Source: a candidate division WWE3 bacterium CG23_combo_of_CG06-09_8_20_14_all_40_14
GTDB lineage: Bacteria > Patescibacteriota > WWE3 > CG2-30-40-12
Reading direction: 5' to 3'
NCBI GenBank assembly: GCA_002770755.1
Contig: PCQY01000006.1
Span: forward strand, 1-33,301
DNA length: 33,301 nt
Part shown: positions 23,761-32,941 of the stretch, piece after piece
How the letters are laid out: every line of letters starts with the position of its first letter
Numbering within the stretch: the first letter of the stretch is position 1
Notes under the pieces: model-generated
The model's database searches: none
What the model saw: only the letters and a program-made list of their open reading frames with translations
Told to the model about the DNA's origin: nothing
Translations under genes and position numbers: made by a program

Positions 23761-25761
23761 TTAATTCTGAATGGAGATGGTCTTATCCGAAGTAAGCTCA
23801 AATTTTTCGGAAAAGCCGTCATTTTTTACTTCATAAATATCCCCTCTAGTCCCAGGTTGCTTTTGGACTAAAACAGCATAATTATTAAAATCCACATTTT
23901 GCGGAAGAGAATATTTGTAAGTAACCGTAAGACTAGAATCCTCCTTCATCTTAAAAAACCCCTCAAACACTGTTTTGCCTAAATGCTCATATTCTTTGGC
24001 ATTAAGCTCTTGCCCATCGGATGCTGTGGCAGATATGAGTTTGGACCCTTTAGGCACATAAAACCTAAAATAATCATTATAAAAAGGCACCCACTGCCAC
24101 CACTCCGGTGATTTTGGATTAATTATAGTAAGCGCAACAACCCCAAATTTTTGACCTTGCTCTTCATAAACTTCCTTAACAACTTTTCTCTTTATAATCC
24201 AGTCGCGCTTGCCGGCGCCAAAATTACTATTATTTACATGCAAATAATCCAAATTTTCAGGAACGGCTGTTACCCTGCCCGCATAACCTAAGTCCTCCAG
24301 AGTTTTTTGCAGGTCCGCATCAAAAGAGCGAATTATTATGTCCTTGCTTCCCAAAAGCGATAAAACCGTTCTAGAAAGCGGAAGCAAATTCTCGGTTGAG
24401 GCGTTTAACGCTTTTTGCATTATGGAATTCATTAAATACTTAATGATATCTTTTCTCCCTATAATTTCGCTAAGGTCGCCCCCGGAAATCTTCTCAAGCT
24501 CCAAAATTACATTCTCACTGTTAAACTCTTTAATAGAAATACCAATATAATTGCCTTCATCCGTTCTAACCGAATATCCACCAGAATCCACAGGTCCTAA
24601 AACCCGCAACAGGTCTTCCACAACATAATTATCCACCTGCAAAATCCCATCTAGCTTTTGATACAACATACCATTTTTTCGCCAAAACTCGTTTACAAAT
24701 TTATCCGAGGCCTCCACAAAATCCGGAGAGGTACTGGTGGCATCTCGCGCGTACAAACGGCTTACCCTCAAATAATCCCTTATATAGTAAGGGACATTAA
24801 AATTAACCATATAAAACTGGTCCCTGTCTATGTCATATGTATCCATAGAACTTAATATTTCCGGCACGCCTTTATCTATTTTAAAAAGAACCAGGAAAGT
24901 GTTAAAACCGCCGGACATTCTCAATTCATAATTGTTAGCCATCAAAACCATATAAACTTTGGGGCTTTCAATACCCATTAAAATAGGCAGGGAAGTAAAG
25001 AGCTCTTTAAATTGAGGAGATTTTTGAGCAAGTTCTTGGGAAACTGTTTTCAACGAGGATAACTGGGACCTAACTTTTATTCCCCTAATAGATTCGGGAT
25101 ATTTAGTCTCATTAATCTGCGAAAGCTCCTCATTTATTTTACGGGTTATTTCTGCTATTTTATCAATCTCCGAAGTAAATTCCGGTAACAGCTTTAGTAT
25201 TTTTATCAGCCTTTCCTGATTTGTAAGTTCATTTTCCTCTAATTCTCTCCCCTCCACTTTAAATCCTAAATCTCCCGCAAACGGCTCCAAAATACCCACA
25301 GTAACATTCCCTAACTCCAAACCATAAGTTGCCGCTTTTAGAATATGTTTGCCGTCTTTATAATAATCTTTAACAACGGGAAAATTTTTAATAAGGTATA
25401 AACGCTTTTCGTACTTTGATTCAAACGCGGCAACATCCCCCTTTAAATCAGTCAGGCTGTTTCTCATTTTAGTTAAATCCTGCTCTTTAGCGGCTTGTTT
25501 TAGAGAAGATGCCTGAGATTTAAGAGCTAACGCGTCCTTATATAAGCCCATAAGGGGAATACCAACCACCAAAAGGATTATCAAAAAAATACCCACTACT
25601 CCCAATACACTAAAAACCAAAATTTTTTTAACTTTTTTGGGAACGAGTTTGCCTGAGAAAACACCACTAACTTTCTTACCAGAAGGCAGTTTGCTTGTAA
25701 TAGATGTTATTTTCTTTAAAATTCCTGTATTTTTTGCAGTGTAAAAACTCTCAAACTTCAT
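23761..25761 (-). CDS. DUF4012 membrane-anchored protein
   Basis: The 666-aa protein has a basic cytoplasmic N-terminus (about 1-46), one membrane helix (about 47-71), a helical, coiled-coil-like stretch (about 75-240), then a large extracellular domain. The core contains LMANNYELRMSGGFNTF, the hallmark of DUF4012 (N-E-x-R-x-SGGF), and downstream VDNYVVEDLLRVLGPV, also typical, similar to the catalytic or binding part of LytR-related proteins. The function of DUF4012 is not established. These proteins often sit in surface polysaccharide loci of CPR and Gram-positive bacteria, as here: it starts 6 nt after the sugar-phosphate transferase. A role in attaching or handling glycan at the surface is inferred. 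Confidence 0.85.
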   Translation of the reverse strand: MKFESFYTAKNTGILKKITSITSKLPSGKKVSGVFSGKLVPKKVKKILVFSVLGVVGIFLIILLVVGIPLMGLYKDALALKSQASSLKQAAKEQDLTKMRNSLTDLKGDVAAFESKYEKRLYLIKNFPVVKDYYKDGKHILKAATYGLELGNVTVGILEPFAGDLGFKVEGRELEENELTNQERLIKILKLLPEFTSEIDKIAEITRKINEELSQINETKYPESIRGIKVRSQLSSLKTVSQELAQKSPQFKELFTSLPILMGIESPKVYMVLMANNYELRMSGGFNTFLVLFKIDKGVPEILSSMDTYDIDRDQFYMVNFNVPYYIRDYLRVSRLYARDATSTSPDFVEASDKFVNEFWRKNGMLYQKLDGILQVDNYVVEDLLRVLGPVDSGGYSVRTDEGNYIGISIKEFNSENVILELEKISGGDLSEIIGRKDIIKYLMNSIMQKALNASTENLLPLSRTVLSLLGSKDIIIRSFDADLQKTLEDLGYAGRVTAVPENLDYLHVNNSNFGAGKRDWIIKRKVVKEVYEEQGQKFGVVALTIINPKSPEWWQWVPFYNDYFRFYVPKGSKLISATASDGQELNAKEYEHLGKTVFEGFFKMKEDSSLTVTYKYSLPQNVDFNNYAVLVQKQPGTRGDIYEVKNDGFSEKFELTSDKTISIQN

Positions 25762-25767
25762 AGCTTT

Positions 25768-26415
25768 TTACTTTGCTTCCTCCCCTCTTAAAACAGCCGC
25801 CGGAGTTTTTATTATAATGCACAAATCCTTTAAAACAGACGGCGTATTAGCGTAATGAGCATCCATTTTCATCCTATCTGCAAAAGGTATGCCGGAACGG
25901 CCGCTCACCTGCCAAAGACCCGTTATGCCAGGTTTTACCTTAAAAATATCCTTTAAAACTTTTTCCATTTCAGGGTGCTCCACCTCAAATTTTTTAAGTT
26001 CGTCAGACCTTAAAGCGCGCGGACCCACAAAACTCATCTCGCCTTTCAGTACATTAACAAATTGAGGAAGTTCGTCAATACTATATTTTCTTATAAAATT
26101 CCCCACTTTTGTTATTCTTGGATCATTCTTAACTTTATGCGCGCCGGAACGCATTTTATCATATAATGTTTTATCTGAAAAAAGTATCTCATCCGCATCT
26201 TTTATCATTGACCTAAATTTTATAAATTTAAAGACTTTTCTGCCTTTGCCAACTCTTTTCTGAACATAAATGGGATTACCCCCATCCTGCGCAAAGATTA
26301 CCAGCATTACTGCCGCATAAAACGGCGAGCATAACACTAAAAAAAACAGGGAAATAAGTATATCAAGTATCCTTTTGACAAAATTATAAAACCGCGGATT
26401 ATCTTGTGCCGTCAT
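25768..26415 (-). CDS. Undecaprenyl-phosphate sugar-1-phosphate transferase (minimal, PglC-like)
   Basis: The 215-aa protein has one hydrophobic re-entrant-type helix at about 15-42 and the bacterial sugar transferase domain. Motifs are NPIYVQKRVGKG, FKFIKFRSM (62-70), RKYSIDELPQF with the Asp-Glu pair of the active site, GEMSFVGPRAL and PGITGLWQVSGR. It starts glycan assembly by moving a sugar-1-phosphate from a UDP-sugar to undecaprenyl phosphate. It lacks the N-terminal multi-pass domain of WcaJ. The frame is open to 26457, overlapping the glycosyltransferase; the Met at 26415 is preferred because it is 13 nt after that gene's stop and suits the family. Confidence 0.93.
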   Translation of the reverse strand: MTAQDNPRFYNFVKRILDILISLFFLVLCSPFYAAVMLVIFAQDGGNPIYVQKRVGKGRKVFKFIKFRSMIKDADEILFSDKTLYDKMRSGAHKVKNDPRITKVGNFIRKYSIDELPQFVNVLKGEMSFVGPRALRSDELKKFEVEHPEMEKVLKDIFKVKPGITGLWQVSGRSGIPFADRMKMDAHYANTPSVLKDLCIIIKTPAAVLRGEEAK

Positions 26416-26428
26416 ATAAGTTTGAAAA

Positions 26429-27538
26429 TTATAACCTATCTTCTTTGTATATCTCAAGCACTTTCTTTACTTCTTTTTCCGGATTAAAATAAGAGAGGTT
26501 TTTGTAACCTTTTTCCACATATTGATGGTAGTCATTTTTGGACATCGTAAAAGCGGTAAACATCTTTTCCGCCATATCCTCTACATCAAGGGGATTAAAG
26601 TATAAAACAGCAGATTTCGCAATTTCTTTAAATACAGGAATAGTGGAACACACCACTAAAGTTCCTAATGAAAAAGCCTCTATTAAGGGAAACCCAAAAC
26701 CTTCGTATAGCGAAGGATTAACCACAAATTTAGCGCTGATATACAACCGTTCAAGTTTTTCCACATCCGAAAATCCAACAAAAACTACCTTATCCTTAAT
26801 ACCCAAAGGCACAATATCTTTAAGTTTTTTGTAAAAATAATCTTCTTTTCCCACCAGCAACAAATTAGGGGGTGAGATGTTTTCACCCGAGAATTTAGAA
26901 ACAAAAATCTCAAAAGCTTTAATAAGACGGGGCAAATTTTTATGCGGATAGGCATTCCCCACATACAACAGATAATTTTCACGGTTCTTTTTAGGGAGGC
27001 GGGTTCCATCAAATTCAACATTAAAGTTATATACCACCTTAACCTTTTTTGGGCTTATTTTCAAAAACTTAACCATATCACTTTTTGCAGATTCTGAAAC
27101 AGCAATAACTTTAAAAGCTTTACGGACACCGAAAAAAAGCGTTAAATAATAAAAGCATAATTTTAAATGGTAAATTGGAAAAGACAGTTTAGATGCGGAA
27201 GAAGTAGGGTATTTTATAGGCGTTAAATCATGGATTGTGGCAACAAATTTTTTTGGATAAAAAAGCGGCATATTTATGTAGGGAATATGCAAAATATCCA
27301 AATTCTCCCGCAGAAAAACTTTTGGCATAACAAACTGTTCCTTTAGTGTGTGCCAGCGAACATCCGCAGAAACCTTTTTGAATCTAGAAGAAATTTTTTT
27401 GTTGTTTATATCTTTGGGCAAAAGAAACAGCACATACTCATTTTTAGTATCTAAAAAATTTAATGTTGTAATCAAATTTTGGATGTATCTCCCAATGCCG
27501 GACTCATCCCAAAGCCTGCAATCTATTCCTATTTTCAT
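26429..27538 (-). CDS. GT4-family glycosyltransferase
   Basis: The 369-aa GT-B enzyme starts MKIGIDCRLWDESGIGRYI, typical of GT4 mannosyl- or rhamnosyltransferase-like proteins. The nucleotide-sugar half has YVGNAYPHKNL (192-202), VVFVGFSD and the EX7E motif EGFGFPLIE (279-287). It is likely cytoplasmic and adds a sugar to the lipid carrier made by the adjacent transferase. A TATAAT lies 3 nt before the ATG (27542-27547), closer than the usual 6 nt here. A 123-bp gap with a palindromic repeat separates it from the upstream gene. Confidence 0.9.
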   Translation of the reverse strand: MKIGIDCRLWDESGIGRYIQNLITTLNFLDTKNEYVLFLLPKDINNKKISSRFKKVSADVRWHTLKEQFVMPKVFLRENLDILHIPYINMPLFYPKKFVATIHDLTPIKYPTSSASKLSFPIYHLKLCFYYLTLFFGVRKAFKVIAVSESAKSDMVKFLKISPKKVKVVYNFNVEFDGTRLPKKNRENYLLYVGNAYPHKNLPRLIKAFEIFVSKFSGENISPPNLLLVGKEDYFYKKLKDIVPLGIKDKVVFVGFSDVEKLERLYISAKFVVNPSLYEGFGFPLIEAFSLGTLVVCSTIPVFKEIAKSAVLYFNPLDVEDMAEKMFTAFTMSKNDYHQYVEKGYKNLSYFNPEKEVKKVLEIYKEDRL

Positions 27539-27618
27539 ATTATTATAAAACCTCTCGCTTCAACATCCCCGTATGAAGCCTCCAAACTCACGCCCTAAAA
27601 TACCCCGCCAACACGCGT

Positions 27619-27659
27619 TAAATAGGGGTCAGACCCCAAAGGGGTCTGACCCCTATTTA
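27619..27659. repeat. Nested palindromic intergenic repeat, copy 3
   Basis: A perfect 19-bp inverted repeat, TAAATAGGGGTCAGACCCC and its complement, around loop AAA. The central base of each arm is reversed compared with copies 1 and 2 (A then T), so this is a second subtype. It begins 3 nt after the stop of the Wzy/GT39 fusion gene. No T-tract follows in the direction of that gene. Confidence 0.85.
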
Positions 27660-27661
27660 CC

Positions 27662-30607
27662 CTAATCACACAAAGTATTGGTGCCGAATTTAACCCACTC
27701 GCAAAAATAGTAAGGGTCGTAAATTTCCAAAGGTGTGCCATAAGGCTGTTGATTAAACTGCTCTCTTACATCTTTCCAATCCTTGCCAAATAAAACAAAC
27801 CCTTTAGATTCCGCGTATATTATTACTCTTGGATTAGCGTACTCCTTTTTTAAGGACTCAAAACTTCCCTTGTTAGTGATTGCCATAAATGCTTTTCCAT
27901 CTGTACTCTTCATCATTTCATAAATATCCGCTTTTCCCGCCACCTTTGCGTACCTTAAAGTATAAAACAAAGCGGAACTTGACGGGATGTTATAGATATA
28001 AACAGGCACCGTTCTCGGAATAAATTCATATCTATCCCTGTTTTCCGCTATCATCTGTCCAACATCCTTAAGCCCCCGATTATAATCTTCCAGCATCCAC
28101 ATGTCTTTCCAGTAATAAACTAAAAAAGACGAAGCGGCAACCACCCCTAAAACCCCGCTGTATAAAACCGCTTTGGGCCACTTTCTAACAGTTAAAACCC
28201 TAGATAAAAACCACCCAACAATAAGCGCAAGAGGCGGGTAAATAGGAATTATGTACCACTGAATCTTTGAAACGGAAACGCTTAATACAAAAAAGGTAAC
28301 AATCACCCAAATAACTAGAAATAATAAAGAAGCAGCTTCTTCTTCAAAATACTTTTTAAATCTCTCCGCCTTTCCAAAAAATCCACCAAGCACCGCAAGC
28401 AAAAGAGCTGGGATAGCCACCACGAACCAGTGCCTAAACCAAACCTTTATAACAATCACATACCACCAAAAGCTGTTGCTGTGCCCTTCAATTCCTCTAC
28501 CGCGCTCAAAAATATGGTAAAACACATAACTGTCTATAAAATCCTTTCCAAACCTCACATACTCAACAAGATGCCACGGCAGAGAAACTATCAAAAATGC
28601 CGCTAGAACCTCAAAAAAATCTCTAATCTTGTATCTCTTTTCCTTATAAAGGAATAAATCTGAGAGGACATATACAGTAAGTGAAATAACAGGAATAACC
28701 GCCACCGGCCCTTTAGTTAAAGTTGTTAAACCTAAAAACAGACCTAACAGCCACCACCTTTTGCCCTCTTTTCTAGCAATCCAAAAAGTGTACATAGCGC
28801 ATAATATAAAAAAGGAGGTTAAAACATCAGTAGTTCCGTTGCGAGACTGAAAAATATAATGCACCGAGGTAGCAAGAACAATGGCAGATAAAACCGGCGC
28901 TAGAAAACTCTTCTTAAAAAGCCTTTTGCCAAAAAAATAAAGCGCTATAGTACTACCCACACCAGAAAGAGCGGAAATAAATCTTGCCGCAAATTCATTT
29001 ACCCCAAAAAGCTGAAAAGACAAAGAGGTTAGCCATATAAATAAGGGGGGTTTTTCAAACCACGAGCCTTTGGATATCTGCCATACAAAATTAAAAGGGT
29101 CCCCAACTCCGTTTAAGATATTTTTAGCAATTTTTGCATAAATAGCCTCATCCCAGTCAATTAAAGTATTGGCGTCCAATTTATAGAATATAAACGAGCC
29201 TGCCAATACAACAATAAAGGTTAGAGCCAAAATATCCTTTAACTTAAGCGGAGGCTCCTTAACTTTATACGCCCCATACAACAAAGCAAAAAACACAAAC
29301 ACATAAAAAAACTCCATATTATACGAGTAAAAAACCCCCGATAACGAGACTGCTAAAAGTCCGGAAATAAATCCGAGCGTGAGCAAAATATCCGACAATT
29401 GCTTTGCTTTCCTATATTTGGCGAAAAGAAAATACCAAATGAGCGTAAAAAATATGTAAAATGGCGCAGAACCCAAAAGCCCCGTTGCGGAGAGCGGCTC
29501 AAACCACACACTATGCGGCGGTATTACTGCATCTTTAACCGGGTCAAGGTCAAAATATGTTTTTGAGATTTCTGTAGTTCTAAATTGTTTATTAAAACTA
29601 CCATATCCTCCACCTAAAATGGGATTTTTTTCCATAATCTGCCACGACCCGTAAGCCAAAGCGGAATGCGCATTTATGGAGTCGTCCCAAACCCGATACG
29701 AAAAGTTTATAGACAGAAATCTTTTCTGCAGTTGATAAGACAATTTTAATCCCGCCCTATCCCCCGCGTAAATAATCCCCATTACTAAAATCAGAACTGC
29801 GGCTAAAACTATAGCACTTTGCTTAAAATATCCCTTGAAACTTAACAAAATAAGGTAAAGCAAAAATGCCGCCGACAATCCAATAATAGCGCTTCTTGAC
29901 AAAGTCATTCCAAACGAGGCTATGCAGATTAGAAATGCGAGAAAATAAAATACTCTGCCCTTTGCGGTTTTTGCCCTCACAAAAAAATAGGGAATAAAGG
30001 GGATTACTGTTGATAGGTACGCTCCATAATGATTAATATCCCAAAACAGCGAGCCTATTCTAACCGGCCTATTCTCCAAAGGCCAAACGCCAGGAAGAAT
30101 TTTATCCTTAAACTTGTACATATAATACTGATAAGGAGAATATAAACTAACCAAAAATCCAGCCAAAATATAGTTTCTAAAAAATTTTAAAATAAAAACA
30201 CGCCCCTCCTCTTCCACACACTTTTTGAGAAGGATATAAACCAAAACAACTTCTGAAAAAAACACCTGATAAGAAATGCTTGAAGCTAAATCTAAAGACA
30301 CCGAAAAAGAAATCAGCCTAATAACCCAAACAAAAACAAGAATCTGCAAAAATACATCTTTGAAAACCGGTTCTTTCCATTTCGGGAGCTTAACACCCGC
30401 CCTAATACAGGAAAAAAACAGGCACCCAAAAATTCCAAGAAGCGCAAAACGGGCGGGGGACCCTTGATCAAACCCCCATGAAAAATAAATGCGATTATCC
30501 AAAGGCAAAAGAAAAGCCAACCACAAAACTGCCAAAGACAAGCGCTTTTTAGCAAGTACAAAAAATATTATAGATGTAAAAAGACCTAGTAGTATGGTTA
30601 AGGACAT
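27662..30607 (-). CDS. Fusion of Wzy/O-antigen-ligase-like and GT39 (PMT/ArnT-like) membrane glycosyltransferase
   Basis: The 981-aa multi-pass protein has two halves. Residues about 1-460 are a Wzy or WaaL-like membrane domain with the typical loop motif IMEKNPILGGGYGSFN (about 325-340) followed by PPHSVWFEPLSATGLLG. From about 465 a GT-C enzyme begins: DANTLIDWDEAIYAKIAKN carries the D-x-E motif (D484, D486, E487) in its first outer loop, then KPPLFIWL and several helices, and a C-terminal soluble domain. GT39-like enzymes use polyprenyl-phosphate sugars outside the membrane. No Met or stop interrupts the join. The fusion suggests linked glycan polymerisation or ligation and further sugar transfer, which is inference. 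Confidence 0.87.
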   Translation of the reverse strand: MSLTILLGLFTSIIFFVLAKKRLSLAVLWLAFLLPLDNRIYFSWGFDQGSPARFALLGIFGCLFFSCIRAGVKLPKWKEPVFKDVFLQILVFVWVIRLISFSVSLDLASSISYQVFFSEVVLVYILLKKCVEEEGRVFILKFFRNYILAGFLVSLYSPYQYYMYKFKDKILPGVWPLENRPVRIGSLFWDINHYGAYLSTVIPFIPYFFVRAKTAKGRVFYFLAFLICIASFGMTLSRSAIIGLSAAFLLYLILLSFKGYFKQSAIVLAAVLILVMGIIYAGDRAGLKLSYQLQKRFLSINFSYRVWDDSINAHSALAYGSWQIMEKNPILGGGYGSFNKQFRTTEISKTYFDLDPVKDAVIPPHSVWFEPLSATGLLGSAPFYIFFTLIWYFLFAKYRKAKQLSDILLTLGFISGLLAVSLSGVFYSYNMEFFYVFVFFALLYGAYKVKEPPLKLKDILALTFIVVLAGSFIFYKLDANTLIDWDEAIYAKIAKNILNGVGDPFNFVWQISKGSWFEKPPLFIWLTSLSFQLFGVNEFAARFISALSGVGSTIALYFFGKRLFKKSFLAPVLSAIVLATSVHYIFQSRNGTTDVLTSFFILCAMYTFWIARKEGKRWWLLGLFLGLTTLTKGPVAVIPVISLTVYVLSDLFLYKEKRYKIRDFFEVLAAFLIVSLPWHLVEYVRFGKDFIDSYVFYHIFERGRGIEGHSNSFWWYVIVIKVWFRHWFVVAIPALLLAVLGGFFGKAERFKKYFEEEAASLLFLVIWVIVTFFVLSVSVSKIQWYIIPIYPPLALIVGWFLSRVLTVRKWPKAVLYSGVLGVVAASSFLVYYWKDMWMLEDYNRGLKDVGQMIAENRDRYEFIPRTVPVYIYNIPSSSALFYTLRYAKVAGKADIYEMMKSTDGKAFMAITNKGSFESLKKEYANPRVIIYAESKGFVLFGKDWKDVREQFNQQPYGTPLEIYDPYYFCEWVKFGTNTLCD

Positions 30608-30618
30608 AGAATATAAAC

Positions 30619-30686
30619 AAATCCTAATATCTAAATCCGAAGTTCCAAATAAATCCTAATCTCTTGTAGCTTCGAATTTAGGATTT
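30619..30686. repeat. AAATCCTAA repeat cluster overlapping a glycosyltransferase 3' end
   Basis: AAATCCTAA occurs at 30619-30627 and 30651-30659, and its complement TTAGGATTT at 30678-30686, with a related AAATCCGAAG / CTTCGAATTT pair inside. The cluster fills the gap before the fusion gene and encodes the last codons (PKFEATRD) of the upstream glycosyltransferase. Confidence 0.55.
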
Positions 30687-31807
30687 AGAATTTTTTCATA
30701 TATCCTTTTGGTTTTCTTCGCGCAGTTATCCCAGGTATAAGTTTTCTTTACAAAATCCGCAAAACCATTTTTTACAGTATGCACTTGTAAAGCCTGGGAC
30801 AATGTCTTTTGTATGCTTAATACATTTCCCGGGTCGCAATATAAAGCGTTTTCCCCCAAATATTCCTTAGCGCGGTTGCCCGCCGCCACTATGGAAGGAA
30901 CGCCACATACTGCCGCTTCTAAATACACAAGCCCAGTTGTTTCAAACCACGAAGGGCTAATAAAAGCTACGGCTGTGGAATAAAGAGCGCACAACTTGTC
31001 CTGACTGATGAATCCCGTATATTCTATATCCCCTTTAGACAACTTTATCTCTCTTAAAAATTTTTGAATGTAAGTTGGATGATGTTTGTTCAACGAACCA
31101 ACAAAGACCAGCACGGACTTATTTTTTTCCATATTCCTATAAGCTTTAATCAAGTTGAGCTGATTTTTCCTGGGCTCTACTCTTCCGGCACAGATAATAA
31201 TTGAATCCTCGCCATTTCTGGAATATGTAGACAGAGATTTAAATTTTTTATCGTCAATACCATTTATTACTTTTTCCCATTTAAAATTTTTTGTTTTAAA
31301 ATCTTTTTTCAAATCCTCTGCCTCCAGCTCAGTTTGTACAAGGATTACATCCGAAAGCTCAAGACTTTTCTTTTGCTGATTACGAATGCCCATTAAAAGC
31401 TGGTAAACAGCAGGCTTTAACTTTTTCCTGTAAAACAACCCTTTTATAAGATTACGCGATTCGTCCCTTAAAGGCTGGCTTGGTATTAAAAAATTCCCAA
31501 TCTTCATCAAGCCAAATCTATTTTCGTTCTCATATCTTTCAAATTCTTTCTGCGAATGGTGAATTGGGGAAAGCACAACTCTTTTTCCCTGCTTTCTGGC
31601 ATTTATAATCTGCGGATAGGTTTCGCAAACCCAATCTAGATTGAATATGTGAACGATATCGTATTTTGAAACATCCGCAGACAAAGAACAGTTTAAGTCA
31701 ACACTCACACCAAACTTCTCTAATGAAGCCTTAGTTTCAAGCATTTGAACGGTATCGCCTCCCTGCTTATCAAAAATATCAGCGCGGGATTGAAAAAGTA
31801 TTTTCAT
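30656..31807 (-). CDS. GT4-family glycosyltransferase
   Basis: The 383-aa GT-B protein has an N-terminal acceptor half (starting KILFQSRADIFDKQGGDTVQ, with Gly-Gly in place of the usual glycine loop) and a donor half with ICAGRVEPRKNQ (205-216), VFVGSLN, and the EX7E motif ETTGLVYLE (289-297). It resembles enzymes that extend surface glycans on the cytoplasmic side. Its start overlaps the end of the upstream glycosyltransferase by 29 bp. The last eight residues come from the AAATCCTAA repeat region and are probably not functional. Confidence 0.88.
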   Translation of the reverse strand: MKILFQSRADIFDKQGGDTVQMLETKASLEKFGVSVDLNCSLSADVSKYDIVHIFNLDWVCETYPQIINARKQGKRVVLSPIHHSQKEFERYENENRFGLMKIGNFLIPSQPLRDESRNLIKGLFYRKKLKPAVYQLLMGIRNQQKKSLELSDVILVQTELEAEDLKKDFKTKNFKWEKVINGIDDKKFKSLSTYSRNGEDSIIICAGRVEPRKNQLNLIKAYRNMEKNKSVLVFVGSLNKHHPTYIQKFLREIKLSKGDIEYTGFISQDKLCALYSTAVAFISPSWFETTGLVYLEAAVCGVPSIVAAGNRAKEYLGENALYCDPGNVLSIQKTLSQALQVHTVKNGFADFVKKTYTWDNCAKKTKRIYEKILNPKFEATRD

Positions 31808-32924
31808 ACAGTTTTTTGTAATTTTCCCAAAACTTCTTTATATCGTATTTTTTAACTTGCTGTAACGCTTTTTTGGAAAACTCCTCCCGCAAGCTTTTGC
31901 TTTTTGCCATTTTCTCCACTTTCTCTTTCAAACTTTTCTCCTCCCCACTATTAAAATATAACACGGATTCCTTGGCAACATCTTTCAAAACGGGCAAATC
32001 TGAAACAATACAGGGCAAACCCACCGACATCGCCTCAATTAAAACAATGCCAAACCCTTCCGCAAGAGATGGGAAAATAAAAATATTCAAGCTTGCTAAT
32101 ATCTTTACTTTTTCTTCCTCGCTAACAAATCCGGTAAAAATTACTTTGTTTGCCAAATTATAAGAATTGACCATTCTGACAAGCGATTCCCTCAACTCTC
32201 CCTCCCCCACAAACAAGAAACGAATGTTGGATAAACTGCCCGCATTTTCCATTTCTCTTAAAGCCTTTATAAGAACATTATGCCCCTTTTCTACGGTTAA
32301 GCGGGAGATACAGCCTGCAATTAAGTTTTGAGGATTTATGCCGTACTTATCACACATCTCTATTCTATATTTTATTTTAAGTTTTCTTGGAAAATTAAAT
32401 GTTTTAAGGGAGATGCCGTTTGGGATAACCATAATTTTTTCTTTTTTAATGCCCTCCTTTATTTTCTGTTTTTCTATTTCCGAGGTTAAAGCTACTTCAA
32501 ACGAAGCGAGTTTATTGACAGATAACCGATACACAAGCGCATTTATTCTTTTCTGCAAGGACATCACCTGCCAGTTTGATATGGGCGTATGCTGATGAGA
32601 GATTTTTAAGGGAAGCCTTAAAAGGCTTGCCGCTATTAAACCGTTAACTCCAGCTTTAAGTTCGTGAGTATGAACTACGGATATGTTAAGTATTCTTAAA
32701 AGCCTCACAATCTTTAAGATATAAATAGGGTCTATATCAAATTTAGGAAATAGTTTTATTACTTTGGCGTATTTTTCGTACTCCGAAACAATATTGCCAT
32801 TGGGGCAAACTACAAAAAAATTAAAATCCTTATGCAAGCCCTCAAGAATGTTTAGAATATGAACCTCCATCCCGCCATAATTTCCCGAGGCGGATATAAT
32901 TAGAACATTTTTCTTTTCTGCCAT
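31779..32924 (-). CDS. GT4-family glycosyltransferase
   Basis: The 381-aa GT-B protein has SASGNYGGMEVHI (11-23), the glycine-rich acceptor loop, VHTHELKAG (84-92), the donor-half motif ISRLTVEKGHNVLI (206-219), FLFVGEGELR, and the EX7E motif EGFGIVLIE (289-297). It is a retaining transferase of the WaaG/PimB type, and the exact sugar cannot be told. It starts 8 nt after an extended -10 (TGCTATAAT) and overlaps the next glycosyltransferase, so it heads an operon of at least two genes. Confidence 0.9.
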   Translation of the reverse strand: MAEKKNVLIISASGNYGGMEVHILNILEGLHKDFNFFVVCPNGNIVSEYEKYAKVIKLFPKFDIDPIYILKIVRLLRILNISVVHTHELKAGVNGLIAASLLRLPLKISHQHTPISNWQVMSLQKRINALVYRLSVNKLASFEVALTSEIEKQKIKEGIKKEKIMVIPNGISLKTFNFPRKLKIKYRIEMCDKYGINPQNLIAGCISRLTVEKGHNVLIKALREMENAGSLSNIRFLFVGEGELRESLVRMVNSYNLANKVIFTGFVSEEEKVKILASLNIFIFPSLAEGFGIVLIEAMSVGLPCIVSDLPVLKDVAKESVLYFNSGEEKSLKEKVEKMAKSKSLREEFSKKALQQVKKYDIKKFWENYKKLYENTFSIPR

Positions 32925-32932
32925 TAGGGATA

Positions 32933-32941
32933 ATTATAGCA
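32933..32941 (-). promoter_or_regulatory. Extended -10 of the glycosyltransferase operon
   Basis: On the minus strand TGCTATAAT (TGC plus a perfect TATAAT at 32933-32938) ends 8 nt before the ATG at 32924, giving a leader of 0-2 nt. The 122-bp gap to the upstream gene holds nothing else that is clear. Confidence 0.55.
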
